The notes under the pieces were generated by a model. That model was not told the DNA's origin. It saw only the letters and a program-made list of their open reading frames with translations, and searched no databases. DNA of 64,000 nt from Bacillus pumilus. Its GTDB lineage: Bacteria > Bacillota > Bacilli > Bacillales > Bacillaceae. A program made the position numbers and the translations under genes. Where the stretch lies: assembly GCF_003431975.1 (NCBI RefSeq), contig NZ_CP027116.1, positions 2,976,001-3,040,000 on the forward strand, in the 5' to 3' direction. Shown piece after piece: positions 16,315-27,090 of this stretch (positions are counted from its first letter, which is position 1; each line of letters starts with the position of its first letter).

Positions 16315-18303
16315 TTATTCGCTGATCTTGAATTTTTTAATTAAATCACGTAACTCTTCCGCCATTTGGGAAAGTGTTGTAGAGGAAGAACTAATTTCTT
16401 CCATAGAAGCAAGCTGCTCTTCAGCAGATGCGGCGATATCTTGGATGCTTGCTGAGCTCTCTCGTGATACATCTGCAATGTCATTCACTGCTTTAGAAAT
16501 TTGCTCAGATCCTTTTGAAAGTTCACGTACCGTTGTATTCATTTCATTCATTCTTGTTGCAATTTCCGCTGTTTGCTCATTGATTTGTGAGAAGCTTTCT
16601 TTCGTTTGATCAGTAATGGAAAGACCATTCTTCACTTCTTCATTCACGGATTTGAACATATTTTGAGACGTTTCGATTTCAGAGACGATTTCTTTTACAA
16701 GCTTTTCAATCTCTTTTGCTGAATCAGATGATTGAACAGCAAGTTTACGTACTTCTTCTGCGACAACAGAGAAGCCTCTGCCTGATTCGCCTGCACGTGC
16801 TGCTTCAATGGCGGCATTGAGTGCAAGTAAATTCGTTTGATCTGCAATGCCGTTAATCACGCCTAGGATGTTTGTGATATCTTTTGATTTATGCTCCAGC
16901 CCGTTGATCACCCCTTCAGCTTCTTTCACTGAATGATCGATCGTCTTCATTTGGCCGACGGTTTGCTCCACAAGCTGTCCGCCTGTTTCTGCGACTGTTT
17001 TTGATTGAATAGATGAGGCTGTGATGACATCAGACGTTTCTGCAACCTCGGTCAGACCTTCATTCATTTGTTTTAAATGAGTCGCACTTTGCTCGACCAT
17101 TTCACTTTGATTTTCGTTACCGTTTGAGAATGATTCAATAGATGATGTAATATGTTCTGTTGCTTTAGTTGTTTGACCCGCACTTGCCGTCAGTTCTTCA
17201 GATGAAGAAGCCACGTTTTCTACAGATGTTTGTACAGCCTGAATAACATCTCTTAGAGACTCACTCATTTCATTAAAGCTTGTGCCAAGCTGTCCAATTT
17301 CATCTTTTGACCTGACATTAATTTTTTCTGTTAAATCTCCCTCACTGATCTTCTTTGAAGAAGAGACAAGCATAGAAAGTGGTTTTGTAATGGAGCGGAT
17401 GATCAAGAAGATCAAAATTCCACCAATGATAAGCGCGCCTGCTAAAATGATAGCGGCCATGTTAAAGACTGGCTGTGCAGCTTCTTCTACCTCTGTCACA
17501 AACATCGTACCGACAATTTTCCAGCCAGTCGCTTTATTTGTGGTGAACTCCATTTGCTTTTCTTTTCCTTCAAACATGTAACTCATAGAACCTTCATCCT
17601 GTGAATACAGCTTTTCTAACCATTCACCAGATAATTTTGTTCCTGCTTTTTTCGTTGGATGGGCAACAAATGTACGGTCTGGACTTCCGATAAAGGCATA
17701 GCCTTGTTTCCCAATGTTAATGCTATTTGACTCTTTTACTAGATTTGCAATGTTTAAGTTCATGGCAATAACTCCTGATCCGTCCTCTAATTTTTTAGAG
17801 ATTGTGACCACAAGCGTACCGGTTGATGCTGTTGGATACGGTGCTGAAACAGACAGCTCACCGTTTTTCGCCCAGCCGTCTTTATACCAATCCCGCTCTG
17901 TTGCGACATAGTCAGCAGGCATTTTTTTATTAGGATATCTTGAAAACACTTTGCCGTCATTTGAAGCGACAAAAATGCCTTCTGTGTCATCATTCATACT
18001 CATGAATTGCTCAAAGCGTCCTTGAATATCTGTCGTTCCTTTTTGCTTGAGCTTTTTCTCTGTGATCCATTTGCTAAAGAAATCGGCTGCGTCAGTTTTC
18101 ACTTTGACAACCTTCGTAATATTTTTATCTAGCTGCTCCACGTTTTCTTTAGCGCTTTGCATGATTTGATCATTCAAAGAGGTGCTTGCCGTATGATATG
18201 AAGAGAATGCCAATACAATAATTGGGCATAAGAGAATAAATAAGAAAGAGAATACAAGCTTTTTTGAAATAGATGGCTTTCTGAAATACTGTATGAATTT
18301 CAT
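16315..18303 (-). CDS. tlpB: Methyl-accepting chemotaxis protein (TlpB position)
   Basis: This 662-residue transmembrane chemoreceptor has TM1 at about 17-37, an extracellular dCache-type sensor at 38-280, TM2 at 281-303, HAMP at 304-358 and a signalling hairpin. The hairpin tip is [20 protein letters not shown], which contacts CheA and CheW. It would report an extracellular ligand to the flagellar motor. It is the last of four tandem paralogues. The symbol follows the B. subtilis order (tgl, mcpB, tlpA, mcpA, tlpB), and paralogue identity within the array is less certain than the family. A sigma-D type promoter lies upstream. Confidence 0.85.
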   Translation of the reverse strand: MKFIQYFRKPSISKKLVFSFLFILLCPIIVLAFSSYHTASTSLNDQIMQSAKENVEQLDKNITKVVKVKTDAADFFSKWITEKKLKQKGTTDIQGRFEQFMSMNDDTEGIFVASNDGKVFSRYPNKKMPADYVATERDWYKDGWAKNGELSVSAPYPTASTGTLVVTISKKLEDGSGVIAMNLNIANLVKESNSINIGKQGYAFIGSPDRTFVAHPTKKAGTKLSGEWLEKLYSQDEGSMSYMFEGKEKQMEFTTNKATGWKIVGTMFVTEVEEAAQPVFNMAAIILAGALIIGGILIFLIIRSITKPLSMLVSSSKKISEGDLTEKINVRSKDEIGQLGTSFNEMSESLRDVIQAVQTSVENVASSSEELTASAGQTTKATEHITSSIESFSNGNENQSEMVEQSATHLKQMNEGLTEVAETSDVITASSIQSKTVAETGGQLVEQTVGQMKTIDHSVKEAEGVINGLEHKSKDITNILGVINGIADQTNLLALNAAIEAARAGESGRGFSVVAEEVRKLAVQSSDSAKEIEKLVKEIVSEIETSQNMFKSVNEEVKNGLSITDQTKESFSQINEQTAEIATRMNEMNTTVRELSKGSEQISKAVNDIADVSRESSASIQDIAASAEEQLASMEEISSSSTTLSQMAEELRDLIKKFKISE

Positions 18304-18337
18304 AAAAAAGAAAACTCCTTTTAGTAAGATAGTATAT

Positions 18338-18364
18338 ATATCGGAAGTACTACTGGGTTGTTTA
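18338..18364 (-). promoter_or_regulatory. Sigma-D promoter of the tlpB-like gene
   Basis: On the minus strand TAAA is followed after 15 bases by TCCGATAT. The B. subtilis motility consensus is TAAA-N14-16-GCCGATAT, so 11 of 12 positions match. It lies 35 bases upstream of the ATG. Confidence 0.82.
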
Positions 18365-18425
18365 CTTTTTTAACTTATTAAAGTCTAAATAAGTCCAAAT
18401 TACCCAAAATATATGCACTGAATGG

Positions 18426-18454
18426 AAAAACACCTGGCGTTTAGACGCCAGGTG
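18426..18454 (-). terminator. Terminator of the mcpA-like receptor gene
   Basis: A 9-bp GC-rich stem (CACCTGGCG / CGCCAGGTG) with a 6-base loop is followed by five T on the minus strand. Confidence 0.88.
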
Positions 18455-18468
18455 TTTCCCTGTAGCTC

Positions 18469-20445
18469 TTACATTTTAAATTGTTTAATGAGCTCTCTTA
18501 GCTCTTCTGCCATCTGAGATAAAGTGGCAGAGGATGAGCTGATTTCTTCCATTGATGCCAGCTGTTCCTCTGCGGACGCTGCGATATCTTGGAAGCCTGC
18601 AGAACTTTCTCGTGAAAGCTCTTTGATTTGATTGACTGCTTGTGAAATATCGTTCGAGCCATGCGAGAGTTCTTTGGCCGATCCGTTCATTTGTTTCATT
18701 TGTTCTGTCATTTGTGATGTTTTATCGGTGATTCTCTCAAAGCTTACTTTCGTTTCATCTGTAATATTTAATCCAGATTGTACTTCACCCGCTACTTGTT
18801 TAAACATTTCCTGTGACTTTTCAATTTCCTCTACAATCTCGTTCGTCAAACTTTCAATTTCCTTTGAAGAGCTTCCTGATTGCTCTGCCAGCTTACGAAC
18901 TTCTTCTGCAACCACAGAGAAACCTCTGCCTGCTTCACCTGCTCGAGCAGCCTCTATCGCAGCATTTAAAGCTAGAAGATTCGTCTGGTCAGCAATGCCG
19001 TTAATCACACCGAGAATGTTTGTAATATCCTTTGATTTCTGCTCTAAGCCTTGAATAACAAGCTCTGCTTCTTTTACTGCCTGCTCAATCGTTTGCATTT
19101 GACCTGCTGTTTTTTGAACGAGTTCTCCACCAGTCTGAGCCGTTTTGCTCGTTTCAATCGACGATTCCATCATATGAGAGGTCGTATCGACCATATGCGA
19201 TAAGCTGCGATCCATGTCATTCAACTGGACTGAGCTTTTTTCGATCATATCGTTTTGATGTTCAGTGCTGTTCGAGAACTGTTCAATAGATGATGTGATA
19301 TGCTCGGTCGCTTGTGCCGTCTGACCCGCACTTGCTGTTAATTCCTCAGAGGAGGCAGCCACATTTTCAATGGAATTCTGAACAGCTTGGATGACTTGTT
19401 TGAGTTTTGCCGACATCTCGTTAAAGCTCTGCGCAAGTTTACCGATTTCATCGTACGTACGAACTTCAATATGCTGGGTCAGATCACCCTGACTGATTTT
19501 CTCAGCCGATTCAGAGAGCTCTATCAGTGGCTTTCGAATCGATTTAATAATAAAATAAATTGCGATTCCGCCAACGACAATCGCAGCTGCCAGTATGATC
19601 ATTGTTAAGTCGAGCACTGGCTGTGCTGCTTCTTTGACTTCGTTCACATACATTGTCCCAGCAATCTTCCAGCCTGTCGCTTCATTTGTGTCAAAAAACA
19701 TTTCTTTTGGCTGTCCATTGTATTCATATTCGAAGCTGCCTTGTTTTTTTTCATACATTTTCGAGACAAAATCACCTGTCAATTTCGTCCCGCCCTTGGT
19801 TGTTTTATGAGCAACATAGCGCTGATCTGCGGTTGCGACAAACGCATAGCCTTCTTGACCAATTTTGATGCTGTTTGTATCTTTCACCACCGTGTTCAAG
19901 CGAACATTCATCCCGATCACCCCAGAACCATCCGCTAATTGTTCTGATATTGTGATGAGCAGGTCATCAGATGATTTATCGACAAAAGGATTTGAAATGA
20001 TGAGTTTTTTCTCTCCCATCGACTGTTGAAACCATGGTTCGTTTTTTGCATTTGCTGCACTTCCTTTGTGGATCTCTGAATATTCAGTTAGTTTACCATT
20101 TTGATCTGAAACGAATACTCCCACTACATCTTCATCTGTTTCCGATAATTGCTCTAATTTCACCTTGAGTAAATCCTTGTTTTTAGCTGACAATTCACTC
20201 TTTTTCACGGATTTAGATAAATAGGATACGATATCAATTTTAGGTTGTACATCTTTGTTAATAAGTTCGTTTAATTGCTGAACACCATTTGCAGCACTAG
20301 ACATAATCTCATCATTGAGGGAATTTGATGCCACTTCATAAGAAAATGCGGCCAATACGAGAATTGGCACTAGGAGAATCGCTAAGAATGCGGTAATTAA
20401 TTTCTTCGACATCGTAAAGTGTTTAAAAAAGTTGATTTTTTTCAT
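18469..20445 (-). CDS. mcpA: Methyl-accepting chemotaxis protein (McpA position)
   Basis: This 658-residue chemoreceptor has TM1 at about 17-37, a variable dCache sensor at 38-278, TM2 at 279-300, HAMP and the conserved signalling tip [20 protein letters not shown]. Its sensor domain differs strongly from its three neighbours, so it should sense a different ligand. It is monocistronic by its own terminator. No good sigma-D site is visible upstream, and a sigma-A-like TTGAAA-N17-AAGAAT is present instead. The symbol is from synteny. Confidence 0.83.
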   Translation of the reverse strand: MKKINFFKHFTMSKKLITAFLAILLVPILVLAAFSYEVASNSLNDEIMSSAANGVQQLNELINKDVQPKIDIVSYLSKSVKKSELSAKNKDLLKVKLEQLSETDEDVVGVFVSDQNGKLTEYSEIHKGSAANAKNEPWFQQSMGEKKLIISNPFVDKSSDDLLITISEQLADGSGVIGMNVRLNTVVKDTNSIKIGQEGYAFVATADQRYVAHKTTKGGTKLTGDFVSKMYEKKQGSFEYEYNGQPKEMFFDTNEATGWKIAGTMYVNEVKEAAQPVLDLTMIILAAAIVVGGIAIYFIIKSIRKPLIELSESAEKISQGDLTQHIEVRTYDEIGKLAQSFNEMSAKLKQVIQAVQNSIENVAASSEELTASAGQTAQATEHITSSIEQFSNSTEHQNDMIEKSSVQLNDMDRSLSHMVDTTSHMMESSIETSKTAQTGGELVQKTAGQMQTIEQAVKEAELVIQGLEQKSKDITNILGVINGIADQTNLLALNAAIEAARAGEAGRGFSVVAEEVRKLAEQSGSSSKEIESLTNEIVEEIEKSQEMFKQVAGEVQSGLNITDETKVSFERITDKTSQMTEQMKQMNGSAKELSHGSNDISQAVNQIKELSRESSAGFQDIAASAEEQLASMEEISSSSATLSQMAEELRELIKQFKM

Positions 20446-20488
20446 TACTCTACTCCTTTTGAATTATGATTTGTGGTCTTTCACCTCT

Positions 20489-20517
20489 ATTCTTAGGTAA
20501 TACGAATCGTTTTTCAA
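20489..20517 (-). promoter_or_regulatory. Possible sigma-A promoter of the mcpA-like gene
   Basis: On the minus strand TTGAAA is followed after 17 bases by AAGAAT, 44 bases before the ATG. The -10 matches only 4 of 6, so this is tentative. It is noted because the sigma-D pattern of the neighbours is missing here. Confidence 0.35.
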
Positions 20518-20582
20518 GGTATAATGTTCGATAAATAATTAAAATGAGTAATATTGCCTATTTCTTTTGGTTTAGTATAATG

Positions 20583-20609
20583 AAAAAAGAGCCCTAGCTG
20601 AAGGGCTCT
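20583..20609 (-). terminator. Terminator of the tlpA-like receptor gene
   Basis: An 8-bp stem (AGAGCCCT / AGGGCTCT) with a 6-base loop is followed by six T on the minus strand. Confidence 0.88.
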
Positions 20610-20620
20610 TTTCATTATGT

Positions 20621-22612
20621 CTATTCGACTTTAAATTTGCTGATTAAATCACGCAATTCTTCTGCCATAGAAGAGAGTGTAGCAGAGGACGAACTGATTT
20701 CTTCCATTGATGCAAGCTGTTCTTCCGCTGAAGCAGCAATGTCTTGAATGTTTGCGGAGCTTTCGCGTGAGACGTCTGCGATCTCACGAACAGCCTCGGA
20801 CACATGTGCTGAGCCTTTGAAAAGCTGGATCACTGTTTGATTCATCGTTTGGAGATTGTCTGAAATTTCTTTTGTCATTTCGAAAATATTGTGGAAGCTG
20901 ACTCTTGTTTGTTCAGTGAAGCTTAAGCCTGATTGAACTTCTCGGTTCACCGTAGTGAATACTTCCTGTGATACATCGATGTCTTGAACGATTTCTTTGA
21001 TCAAATTCTCAATTTCCTTCGCCGAATTGGCTGATTGAACAGCCAGCTTTCTTACTTCTTCTGCTACAACAGAGAAGCCTCTGCCAGATTCCCCAGCTCT
21101 TGCTGCCTCGATTGCTGCATTTAGTGCAAGTAAATTCGTTTGATCTGCAATTCCATTGATGACACCAAGAATTTGTGTAATGTCTTTTGACTTACTTTCA
21201 AGAGCGCTGATGACATTCTCTGCTTTTTTGACGGACTGATCAATGACATTCATCTGAGAAGCGGTTTTTTCCACGAGCTGTCCGCCTTCCCCTGCGATAT
21301 CTGTTGATTTGATCGATGAAGCAGTAATGGATTCAGCCGACTCATTCATGTGCTGAAGGCCTCGGTTCATTTCCTCTAACTCGTCTGAGCTGGATTCGAC
21401 TTTGTCATTTTGACTTTCATTTCCGCTGGAGAATTGTTCAATGGCTAGTGTAATATGCTCTGTTGCTTTACTTGTTTGTCCTGCGCTGGCGGTCAGTTCT
21501 TCTGATGAAGAAGCGACATTTTCAACTGAGGTTTGAACGGCACCAATGAGGGTTCTTAATGAGTCGATCATTGTATTAAAGCCCTTCCCAACTTGTCCAA
21601 TTTCATCATCTGATTGGATCTGAAGCTTATCGCGTAAATCGCCTTCGCTGACTTTTTTCGAGAAACGGGCAAGGTTGGATAATCTTTTAGATATAGAGCG
21701 GACGATAAAGAAGATGATGATCCCTGCTACAATAAGTGTGACACTGAACACGATAATGGCTGTATTGAAAACGGGCTTTGCCGCATCTTCTACTTCTGAG
21801 ACGAGCATCGTTCCACCGATTTTCCAGCCAGTTATTTTATTGGTCACATACGCAACCTTTTTATCTGTTCCTTTGAATGTATAGCTGCCGCTTCCTTCTT
21901 TGTCTTTAAAAATAATATTTGCCAGACTCTCATTGACCTGACTCCCTGACTTTTCGGTTGGGTCTGCTAAAACTGTTTTATCCTTCTCCATAATAAAGGC
22001 ATAGCCTTTTTGCCCAATTTTGATTTCCTTTAACTTTTGAAGCAGGCTGTCAATTTCCATATCAAGTCCAATGACACCTGAACCATCTTTCATTTTTTGA
22101 GCAATCGTGATGACCATTTTGCCTGTAGAGGCTGCTACATATGGTTTTGTGATGACTTGTTTGCCGTTTTCTGCATTGAGTGCCTCTTGGTACCATGGAC
22201 GCTCTCTTGGATCGTAGCCATCAGGCATCTTTTGAACTGGGTATTGCATAAACAATCCCTTTTCGGAGCCTGCATAGATAGCCGAAACATCCTTTTCATT
22301 AATTTTTCCAAATTGTTGCAATTCTTTAATGGTTGCATTTCTATTTTTTTCTTGAAGATTAGACGCTTTAAGTGTGTCTGTAAACAGGGTCACAGCATCT
22401 GCTTTGTTTCCAATATTCTCATTGATTAAGGTGTCAAATGCATTGACTTGACTCATCGCACTGCCCATAATCTGCTTGTCTAGCTCAGTCTTTGAAGTGA
22501 AAAATGCACTAATTGTCAGTGCAACGGTTGGCAGGATGAGGACTACCAAAAAGGCAATAATTAATTTTTTTGAAATGGATGGTTTTTTTAACCATTGGAT
22601 CATTTTTCCCAT
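20621..22612 (-). CDS. tlpA: Methyl-accepting chemotaxis protein (TlpA position)
   Basis: This 663-residue chemoreceptor has TM1 near 17-37, a dCache sensor at 38-282, TM2 near 283-305, HAMP and signalling hairpin with the tip [20 protein letters not shown]. The sensor contains the family stretch [21 protein letters not shown]. It is third in the tandem array and has its own terminator. Upstream, TCCGATAA at 22652-22645 (minus) resembles a sigma-D -10, with TAAA one or two bases closer than ideal. Symbol by synteny. Confidence 0.84.
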   Translation of the reverse strand: MGKMIQWLKKPSISKKLIIAFLVVLILPTVALTISAFFTSKTELDKQIMGSAMSQVNAFDTLINENIGNKADAVTLFTDTLKASNLQEKNRNATIKELQQFGKINEKDVSAIYAGSEKGLFMQYPVQKMPDGYDPRERPWYQEALNAENGKQVITKPYVAASTGKMVITIAQKMKDGSGVIGLDMEIDSLLQKLKEIKIGQKGYAFIMEKDKTVLADPTEKSGSQVNESLANIIFKDKEGSGSYTFKGTDKKVAYVTNKITGWKIGGTMLVSEVEDAAKPVFNTAIIVFSVTLIVAGIIIFFIVRSISKRLSNLARFSKKVSEGDLRDKLQIQSDDEIGQVGKGFNTMIDSLRTLIGAVQTSVENVASSSEELTASAGQTSKATEHITLAIEQFSSGNESQNDKVESSSDELEEMNRGLQHMNESAESITASSIKSTDIAGEGGQLVEKTASQMNVIDQSVKKAENVISALESKSKDITQILGVINGIADQTNLLALNAAIEAARAGESGRGFSVVAEEVRKLAVQSANSAKEIENLIKEIVQDIDVSQEVFTTVNREVQSGLSFTEQTRVSFHNIFEMTKEISDNLQTMNQTVIQLFKGSAHVSEAVREIADVSRESSANIQDIAASAEEQLASMEEISSSSATLSSMAEELRDLISKFKVE

Positions 22613-22644
22613 TTTCTCTTTCCCCCTTTACTTCTCTAAAGTTA

Positions 22645-22652
22645 TTATCGGA
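22645..22652 (-). promoter_or_regulatory. Weak sigma-D type -10 upstream of the tlpA-like gene
   Basis: TCCGATAA on the minus strand matches 6 of 8 bases of the sigma-D -10. The nearest TAAA gives a 13-base spacer instead of 14-16. Confidence 0.4.
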
Positions 22653-22693
22653 TGAAAGGTTTATTTTTAGAGGCTGGAAATGATGTTTAAAGA

Positions 22694-22723
22694 TAAAAAA
22701 AATACCCAGACAATTCTGGATAT
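22694..22723 (-). terminator. Terminator of the mcpB-like receptor gene
   Basis: On the minus strand ATATCCAGA pairs with TCTGGGTAT around a 4-base loop and is followed by an eight-base T-run. Confidence 0.87.
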
Positions 22724-22737
22724 TTTTTCATCATTTT

Positions 22738-24729
22738 TTAATCAATTTTAAATTGACTTGTGAGCTCTTTTAGTTCCTCTGCCATGTTGGCAAGTGTCAC
22801 AGATGAGGATGTGATTTCTTCCATTGATGCCAGCTGCTCTTCCGCAGAAGCCGCAATGTCCTGGATGTTTGCCGCACTTTCTCTAGAGACTTGGCGCATC
22901 TCCTGCATGGCTTGTGAAACAAGCTTTGAACCGCTCGATAGGTCAATCGCCGTATCGTTTAATTGCGTCAGTTTTTTCGACATTCCTTCTGCCGCCTCAT
23001 AAATGTTCTGGAAGCTTTCTTTTGTTTCTTCTGTCATTCCGAGACCTGCATGTACTTCTCGATTGACTGCTTTGAACATATCTTGAGATTTAGCAATTTC
23101 TAACACAATTTCTTGAATGAGCTTTTCAATTTCTTTCGCTGAATCTGCGGACTGGACAGCTAATTTTCTCACTTCTTCTGCAACGACGGAGAAGCCGCGT
23201 CCAGATTCACCTGCTCTTGCTGCTTCGATGGCTGCATTAAGCGCAAGTAAATTCGTTTGATCTGCAATGCCGTTAATGACATTCAAGATGCTCGTAATAT
23301 CTTTAGACTTGTATTCTAATTGCTTTATGACTTGTTCTGCTTCTTGTACAGATGTATCAATATGTTTCATTTGGCTCGCTGTGCTTTCAACAATTCGGCC
23401 GCCTTGACCAGCTGCCTCTGTCGATTGAAGCGAAACAGCAGCCACTTCTGATGACGTATGTGACATGTCTTGTAATCCATCATTCATTGCCACAAGCTGA
23501 TTCGTACTAGATTCGACTTTCTCGTTTTGCGCGTCATTTCCATTTGAAAATTGTTCAATCGACATCGTGATATGCTCAGTGGCTTGACTTGTTTGGCTGG
23601 CACTTGCGGTCAGCTCCTCGGAAGCAGAAGCCACATTGTCGACAGACTGCTGAACCGCTCGAATGACATCACGAAGAGATTCACTCATTTTGCTAAAGCT
23701 TCGCGTGAGATCTCCTATTTCATCTTTCGACTTGGTTTCAAGGGTTTCGGTTAAATCCCCTTCACTCACTTTGGTTGAGAAATCAACAAGCTTTCGAAGT
23801 CCGATTGTAATCGATCGAACGATGAAGAAGATCGCGATGCCGCCAAGGATAAATGAAGAAATTAAAAGAATAATGGCAGAATTCCAAACTGGCTGTGCTG
23901 CTTCTTCTGTTTCTGATACAAACATCGTTCCAGCAATTTTCCAACCTGTTAAATCATTAGTCACAAAAACGAGACGCTTTTGTTCTCCTTTATTCTCATA
24001 AGTTGACGTTCCTTCTTTGCCGCTGTAAAGGATAGATGAAATATTTCCAGTGACCTGAGATCCTGATTTCTCTTCTGGATGGGCTACAATTTGCTTATTT
24101 TTATTTGCAATAATTGGGTATCCTTCTCGTCCAATTTTAATCTCTTTTATTTTATCAACAATGTCTTGCACATCAATGTCGATTCCGATCGCTCCCGACC
24201 CGTCCTTCAGGCGCTGGGCAATCGTGACAACCATGCCGTTTGTTGTGGCAGAAATGTATGGATTAGTGACAACTGGCTCACCACTTTTATCCTGCATAGC
24301 TAGTTGATACCAATCGCGTGTTGTTGGATCATAGCCTTTTGGCATATCTACTTTAGGAAACTGAATGAAATCACGCTTTTTACTTGCTGCATAAAACCCA
24401 ACCACATCATCTTCATTGATTTTACTGTATATCTCAAAATGCTCATACAGCTCGTCCTGGTTGTTCTTTTTAAAATCTGCAGCAGTAGATGTTTCAGTAA
24501 AGAGTTTTACTGCGTTTTCCTTATTGATCAGCTTTTGCTGGATCATGTCATTCAGTTCATTGACTCTTGCGTTTGCTCCGTACATGATTTCATGATCTAA
24601 TTCTTCTTTGGCAATCTGATATGAAATCGTACTGAGTGTAATAATTGGCAAGACGAGAACGAGTGTGAATGAAATGATCAGTCTCTTTGAAATCGATGGT
24701 TTTTTCAACCATTTTATTGCACTTTTCAT
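22738..24729 (-). CDS. mcpB: Methyl-accepting chemotaxis protein (McpB position)
   Basis: This 663-residue chemoreceptor has TM1 near 17-37, a dCache sensor at 38-282 ([20 protein letters not shown] is typical), TM2 near 283-305, HAMP and the signalling tip [20 protein letters not shown]. It is the first gene of the array, divergent from tgl. In B. subtilis the gene here is mcpB, the asparagine receptor. Whether this one senses asparagine cannot be told. A sigma-D type promoter precedes it. Confidence 0.85.
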   Translation of the reverse strand: MKSAIKWLKKPSISKRLIISFTLVLVLPIITLSTISYQIAKEELDHEIMYGANARVNELNDMIQQKLINKENAVKLFTETSTAADFKKNNQDELYEHFEIYSKINEDDVVGFYAASKKRDFIQFPKVDMPKGYDPTTRDWYQLAMQDKSGEPVVTNPYISATTNGMVVTIAQRLKDGSGAIGIDIDVQDIVDKIKEIKIGREGYPIIANKNKQIVAHPEEKSGSQVTGNISSILYSGKEGTSTYENKGEQKRLVFVTNDLTGWKIAGTMFVSETEEAAQPVWNSAIILLISSFILGGIAIFFIVRSITIGLRKLVDFSTKVSEGDLTETLETKSKDEIGDLTRSFSKMSESLRDVIRAVQQSVDNVASASEELTASASQTSQATEHITMSIEQFSNGNDAQNEKVESSTNQLVAMNDGLQDMSHTSSEVAAVSLQSTEAAGQGGRIVESTASQMKHIDTSVQEAEQVIKQLEYKSKDITSILNVINGIADQTNLLALNAAIEAARAGESGRGFSVVAEEVRKLAVQSADSAKEIEKLIQEIVLEIAKSQDMFKAVNREVHAGLGMTEETKESFQNIYEAAEGMSKKLTQLNDTAIDLSSGSKLVSQAMQEMRQVSRESAANIQDIAASAEEQLASMEEITSSSVTLANMAEELKELTSQFKID

Positions 24730-24758
24730 GTTTTTCCTCCTTTTAAACGATATGTTAT

Positions 24759-24785
24759 ATATCGGACAGCTTCATATTATTTTCA
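24759..24785 (-). promoter_or_regulatory. Sigma-D promoter of the mcpB-like gene
   Basis: On the minus strand TGAA is followed after 15 bases by TCCGATAT. The -10 matches 7 of 8 and the -35 matches 3 of 4 positions of the motility consensus. Confidence 0.72.
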
Positions 24786-24853
24786 TGTTTTTCAAATAAA
24801 AAGGATGCTTTTTTGTTTATTTTCACAAATAGATTCCTTGCCCAAGCACCCTG

Positions 24854-24862
24854 CATACGCTA
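24854..24862 (+). promoter_or_regulatory. Sigma-K type -10 element upstream of tgl
   Basis: CATACGCTA fits the late mother-cell sigma-K -10 consensus CATAnnnTA perfectly. A clear -35 is not visible. The spacing implies a very short leader with GGAGG at 24871-24875 almost at the RNA 5' end. Confidence 0.5.
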
Positions 24863-24885
24863 ATACAAAAGGAGGCGCTTTTCAT

Positions 24886-25626
24886 ATGATTATCCTTTCA
24901 GGACAGCCAGTGACAAATGAGCAGCTGGCTTCATTTCAGCTAGAAGGACAAAAGCGGATCATTTTGATGCAGTTACAAGCCTCAAATGTTATGTATCGCT
25001 ACAGGCAAGCATCAGATTTGTTATTTGAAGTCACATTGAGATCGAATATTATGAATGCTGCAAGAGATTTGAATAAAAGTGGTGCCTCATTTGCCATCTT
25101 TCAAAGGTCTCGTGCAAATGACGCATTTTGGCGTGTATCGGAAGCAGGAGCACTAGAGCTACGCTATCAAGTGGAACCATCTACAGGGATTAAAGACATT
25201 TTTGAAAATGGATCACAATATGCATTTGAATGTGCCACGGCAATTGTCATCGTATTTTATATGGGGGTCCTGCAAACGGTGGGAGAAGAGAAGTTTAATC
25301 GAAGACTTCGCAGCTTAACGCTTTATGACTGGCACTATGATACATTGTCGATTTATACAGAGCGTGGGAATGACTTTATTTATGGAGATTGCTTATATTT
25401 TGAAAATCCAGAGTTTAGCTATCAGCAGTCACAGTGGCGCGGGGAAAATGTGATTTACTTAGGTGAAGATCAATATTACGGACATGGACTTGGGATTTTA
25501 ACAGCAGCAGAAATAATCGATAAATTGAATAAGAGAAGACGGCCAGGTGCTGTTCAATCTGCTTATCTACTGCCGCAGACTACCCGGATGGATGTGATTT
25601 ATCTTAGGCAAATGTTTGGTAGCTAA
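24886..25626 (+). CDS. tgl: Spore coat protein-glutamine gamma-glutamyltransferase Tgl
   Basis: This 246-residue transglutaminase cross-links spore coat proteins by epsilon-(gamma-glutamyl)lysine bonds late in sporulation. The catalytic cysteine lies in YAFECATAIVIVFY near residue 116, the same position as in B. subtilis Tgl. A downstream glutamate and histidine (ENPEFSYQQSQW, YYGHGLGI) supply the rest of the active site. ATG 24886 follows GGAGG. A sigma-K type -10 lies upstream, consistent with mother-cell expression. Confidence 0.93.
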   Translation: MIILSGQPVTNEQLASFQLEGQKRIILMQLQASNVMYRYRQASDLLFEVTLRSNIMNAARDLNKSGASFAIFQRSRANDAFWRVSEAGALELRYQVEPSTGIKDIFENGSQYAFECATAIVIVFYMGVLQTVGEEKFNRRLRSLTLYDWHYDTLSIYTERGNDFIYGDCLYFENPEFSYQQSQWRGENVIYLGEDQYYGHGLGILTAAEIIDKLNKRRRPGAVQSAYLLPQTTRMDVIYLRQMFGS

Positions 25627-25629
25627 AAA

Positions 25630-25663
25630 AAGCCTCTTGTCTATTGGTTATGACAAGGGGCTT
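25630..25663. terminator. Bidirectional terminator between tgl and the small downstream gene
   Basis: A 12-bp stem (AAGCCTCTTGTC / GACAAGGGGCTT, one wobble) has T-rich tracts on both sides. The last five codons and stop of the minus-strand gene lie inside its arm. Confidence 0.82.
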
Positions 25664-25896
25664 TTGTATGCCTTGCGTTTATGATAATCTTGCAGCGTGC
25701 CAAGCATCGTGTTCGCAAGGATCTCCATTTTTTCTAAGTCTTTTCTAGTGACTGGCGGATCGTGCCGGCTCCATTTTACGTAACGAACAAAATAGTAGTG
25801 TCGAATGGGCGTAAGGACGGCAGGAGAGTGTGGGAATTCATCAAACCAACATTCAATTTGTCCTTTTTTACGGTATGAATGTTTTAAGATGTCCAT
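25648..25896 (-). CDS. Conserved small protein of unknown function
   Basis: This 82-residue basic protein is rich in aromatic residues (RHYYFVRYVKWSRHD) and has no motif I recognise. The position after tgl corresponds to the small gene yuzH of B. subtilis, but I cannot confirm homology. The 3' end is embedded in the shared terminator. It is probably cytoplasmic, since no signal or membrane segment is visible. Confidence 0.55.
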   Translation of the reverse strand: MDILKHSYRKKGQIECWFDEFPHSPAVLTPIRHYYFVRYVKWSRHDPPVTRKDLEKMEILANTMLGTLQDYHKRKAYKSPLS

Positions 25897-25920
25897 CCTG
25901 TCACACCACCTAGCATGATT

Positions 25921-26952
25921 TTATATGCGCGTCAGTTCGTGCATAATCTCTTCAACGGTTAAAATGGAGTGAATACGGCCAACACCCTGTCCTGCCCAAA
26001 GAGCCATTTGATCAGGGTTCCCTGCGGCAGCAGCGGCTTTTCGCATCGGTGTCGTCCATACATGCTGAACTGGATAAGGAAGCACCCTCTCTTCATTTTT
26101 TCTTTCTTCCTCCATCCATTCGTTCACAATTCCTCTTGCTCTTTTCCCTGAAAAAAGCCTTGTGATCTTGGTTTCACTGCTTTCCGCCTGCAAAATCGCC
26201 TTTTTGTATACGTCTGCTGCTGCACTTTCCTGGCTGGCTAAAAATCTTGTGCCGATTTGAACCGCATCCGCTCCAAGCGCTAGAGCGGCTTTCACTCCTG
26301 CTCGATCTGTGATCCCGCCTGCAGCAATCAATGGTACTCGGCAGAGCGGCTTGACATCGGTTATCAGACTAAAAAGTCCCAAGAGGGCATCTCCTCTTGA
26401 AGGTAAAAAGGTACCACGATGTCCCCCTGCTTCGCTTCCTTGCAGAACAATGGCATCCATTCCTTTCTCCTCTAAAAGCAGTGCCTCCTCTTTTGTTGTG
26501 GCGGTTCCAATTAAAAGAATCCCCTTTTGTTTGAAGCGTTGAATGGTTTGTTCATTTGGACAAGCGAAAGTAAAGGAAACGACCGGTACTTCTTCTTCCA
26601 GAAGAATGTTGATTTTCTGTTCAAAATCACCCCACAGTGCTTCTTCGCTTGGCATACGATCAGCTGGCGGATATGCAGGCAGCCGCTTTTCCCAAAACGC
26701 TACGTCTTCTTTTTTGGGTTCAGAAATTGGCTCTGGAACAAACACATTGACCTGAAACTGGCGGGGTGTCAGCTGTTTGACCTGTTTGATTTGCTGCCTC
26801 ATATTGTCAGGCTGCACATACCCACTTGCCAAGCTGCCAAGTCCCCCGTACTGTGAAACAGTGGCTGCCAGCTGCGGTGTCACAGCTCCTCCGGCCATTG
26901 GCGCTTGGATGATTCCATATTCGATTTGCAATAATGTCGTGATATCCCCCAT
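25921..26952 (-). CDS. Nitronate monooxygenase family flavoprotein
   Basis: This 343-residue TIM-barrel FMN enzyme belongs to the nitronate monooxygenase (2-nitropropane dioxygenase) family. It shows the N-terminal PMAGGAVTPQLAA, the FMN phosphate-binding AAGGITDRAGVKAALALGAD and the QIGTRFLAS segments. It oxidises alkyl nitronates such as propionate 3-nitronate, which detoxifies them. The FabK enoyl reductase is a related alternative, but here no fatty acid genes are nearby. The strong GGGGGA binding site precedes ATG 26952. I do not recall this gene at the matching B. subtilis locus, so it may be a local insertion. Confidence 0.85.
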   Translation of the reverse strand: MGDITTLLQIEYGIIQAPMAGGAVTPQLAATVSQYGGLGSLASGYVQPDNMRQQIKQVKQLTPRQFQVNVFVPEPISEPKKEDVAFWEKRLPAYPPADRMPSEEALWGDFEQKINILLEEEVPVVSFTFACPNEQTIQRFKQKGILLIGTATTKEEALLLEEKGMDAIVLQGSEAGGHRGTFLPSRGDALLGLFSLITDVKPLCRVPLIAAGGITDRAGVKAALALGADAVQIGTRFLASQESAAADVYKKAILQAESSETKITRLFSGKRARGIVNEWMEEERKNEERVLPYPVQHVWTTPMRKAAAAAGNPDQMALWAGQGVGRIHSILTVEEIMHELTRI

Positions 26953-27060
26953 TTATTTCCCCCATTTCTTTTGTCGTTTCTATAAAACCATACCCTTTTT
27001 ATGCGAAACAAATCTCTGCCTATCCGAAGAAATTTCTCTTACCTAAAGTTTACCAAGCAA

Positions 27061-27090
27061 AAAAACCTCGTCAAGCGCTACGAGGTTTTT
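27061..27090. terminator. Bidirectional terminator at the yugS 3' end
   Basis: AAAAACCTCG pairs with CGAGGTTTTT around a 10-base loop, with T-runs usable on either strand. The yugS stop codon overlaps one arm. Confidence 0.83.

Noticed and set aside
16295..24600. Many open frames of 60-140 codons on the plus strand opposite the chemoreceptor genes
   Set aside because: They are mirror frames of strongly coding minus-strand genes, lack ribosome binding sites and follow the codon pattern of the opposite strand.
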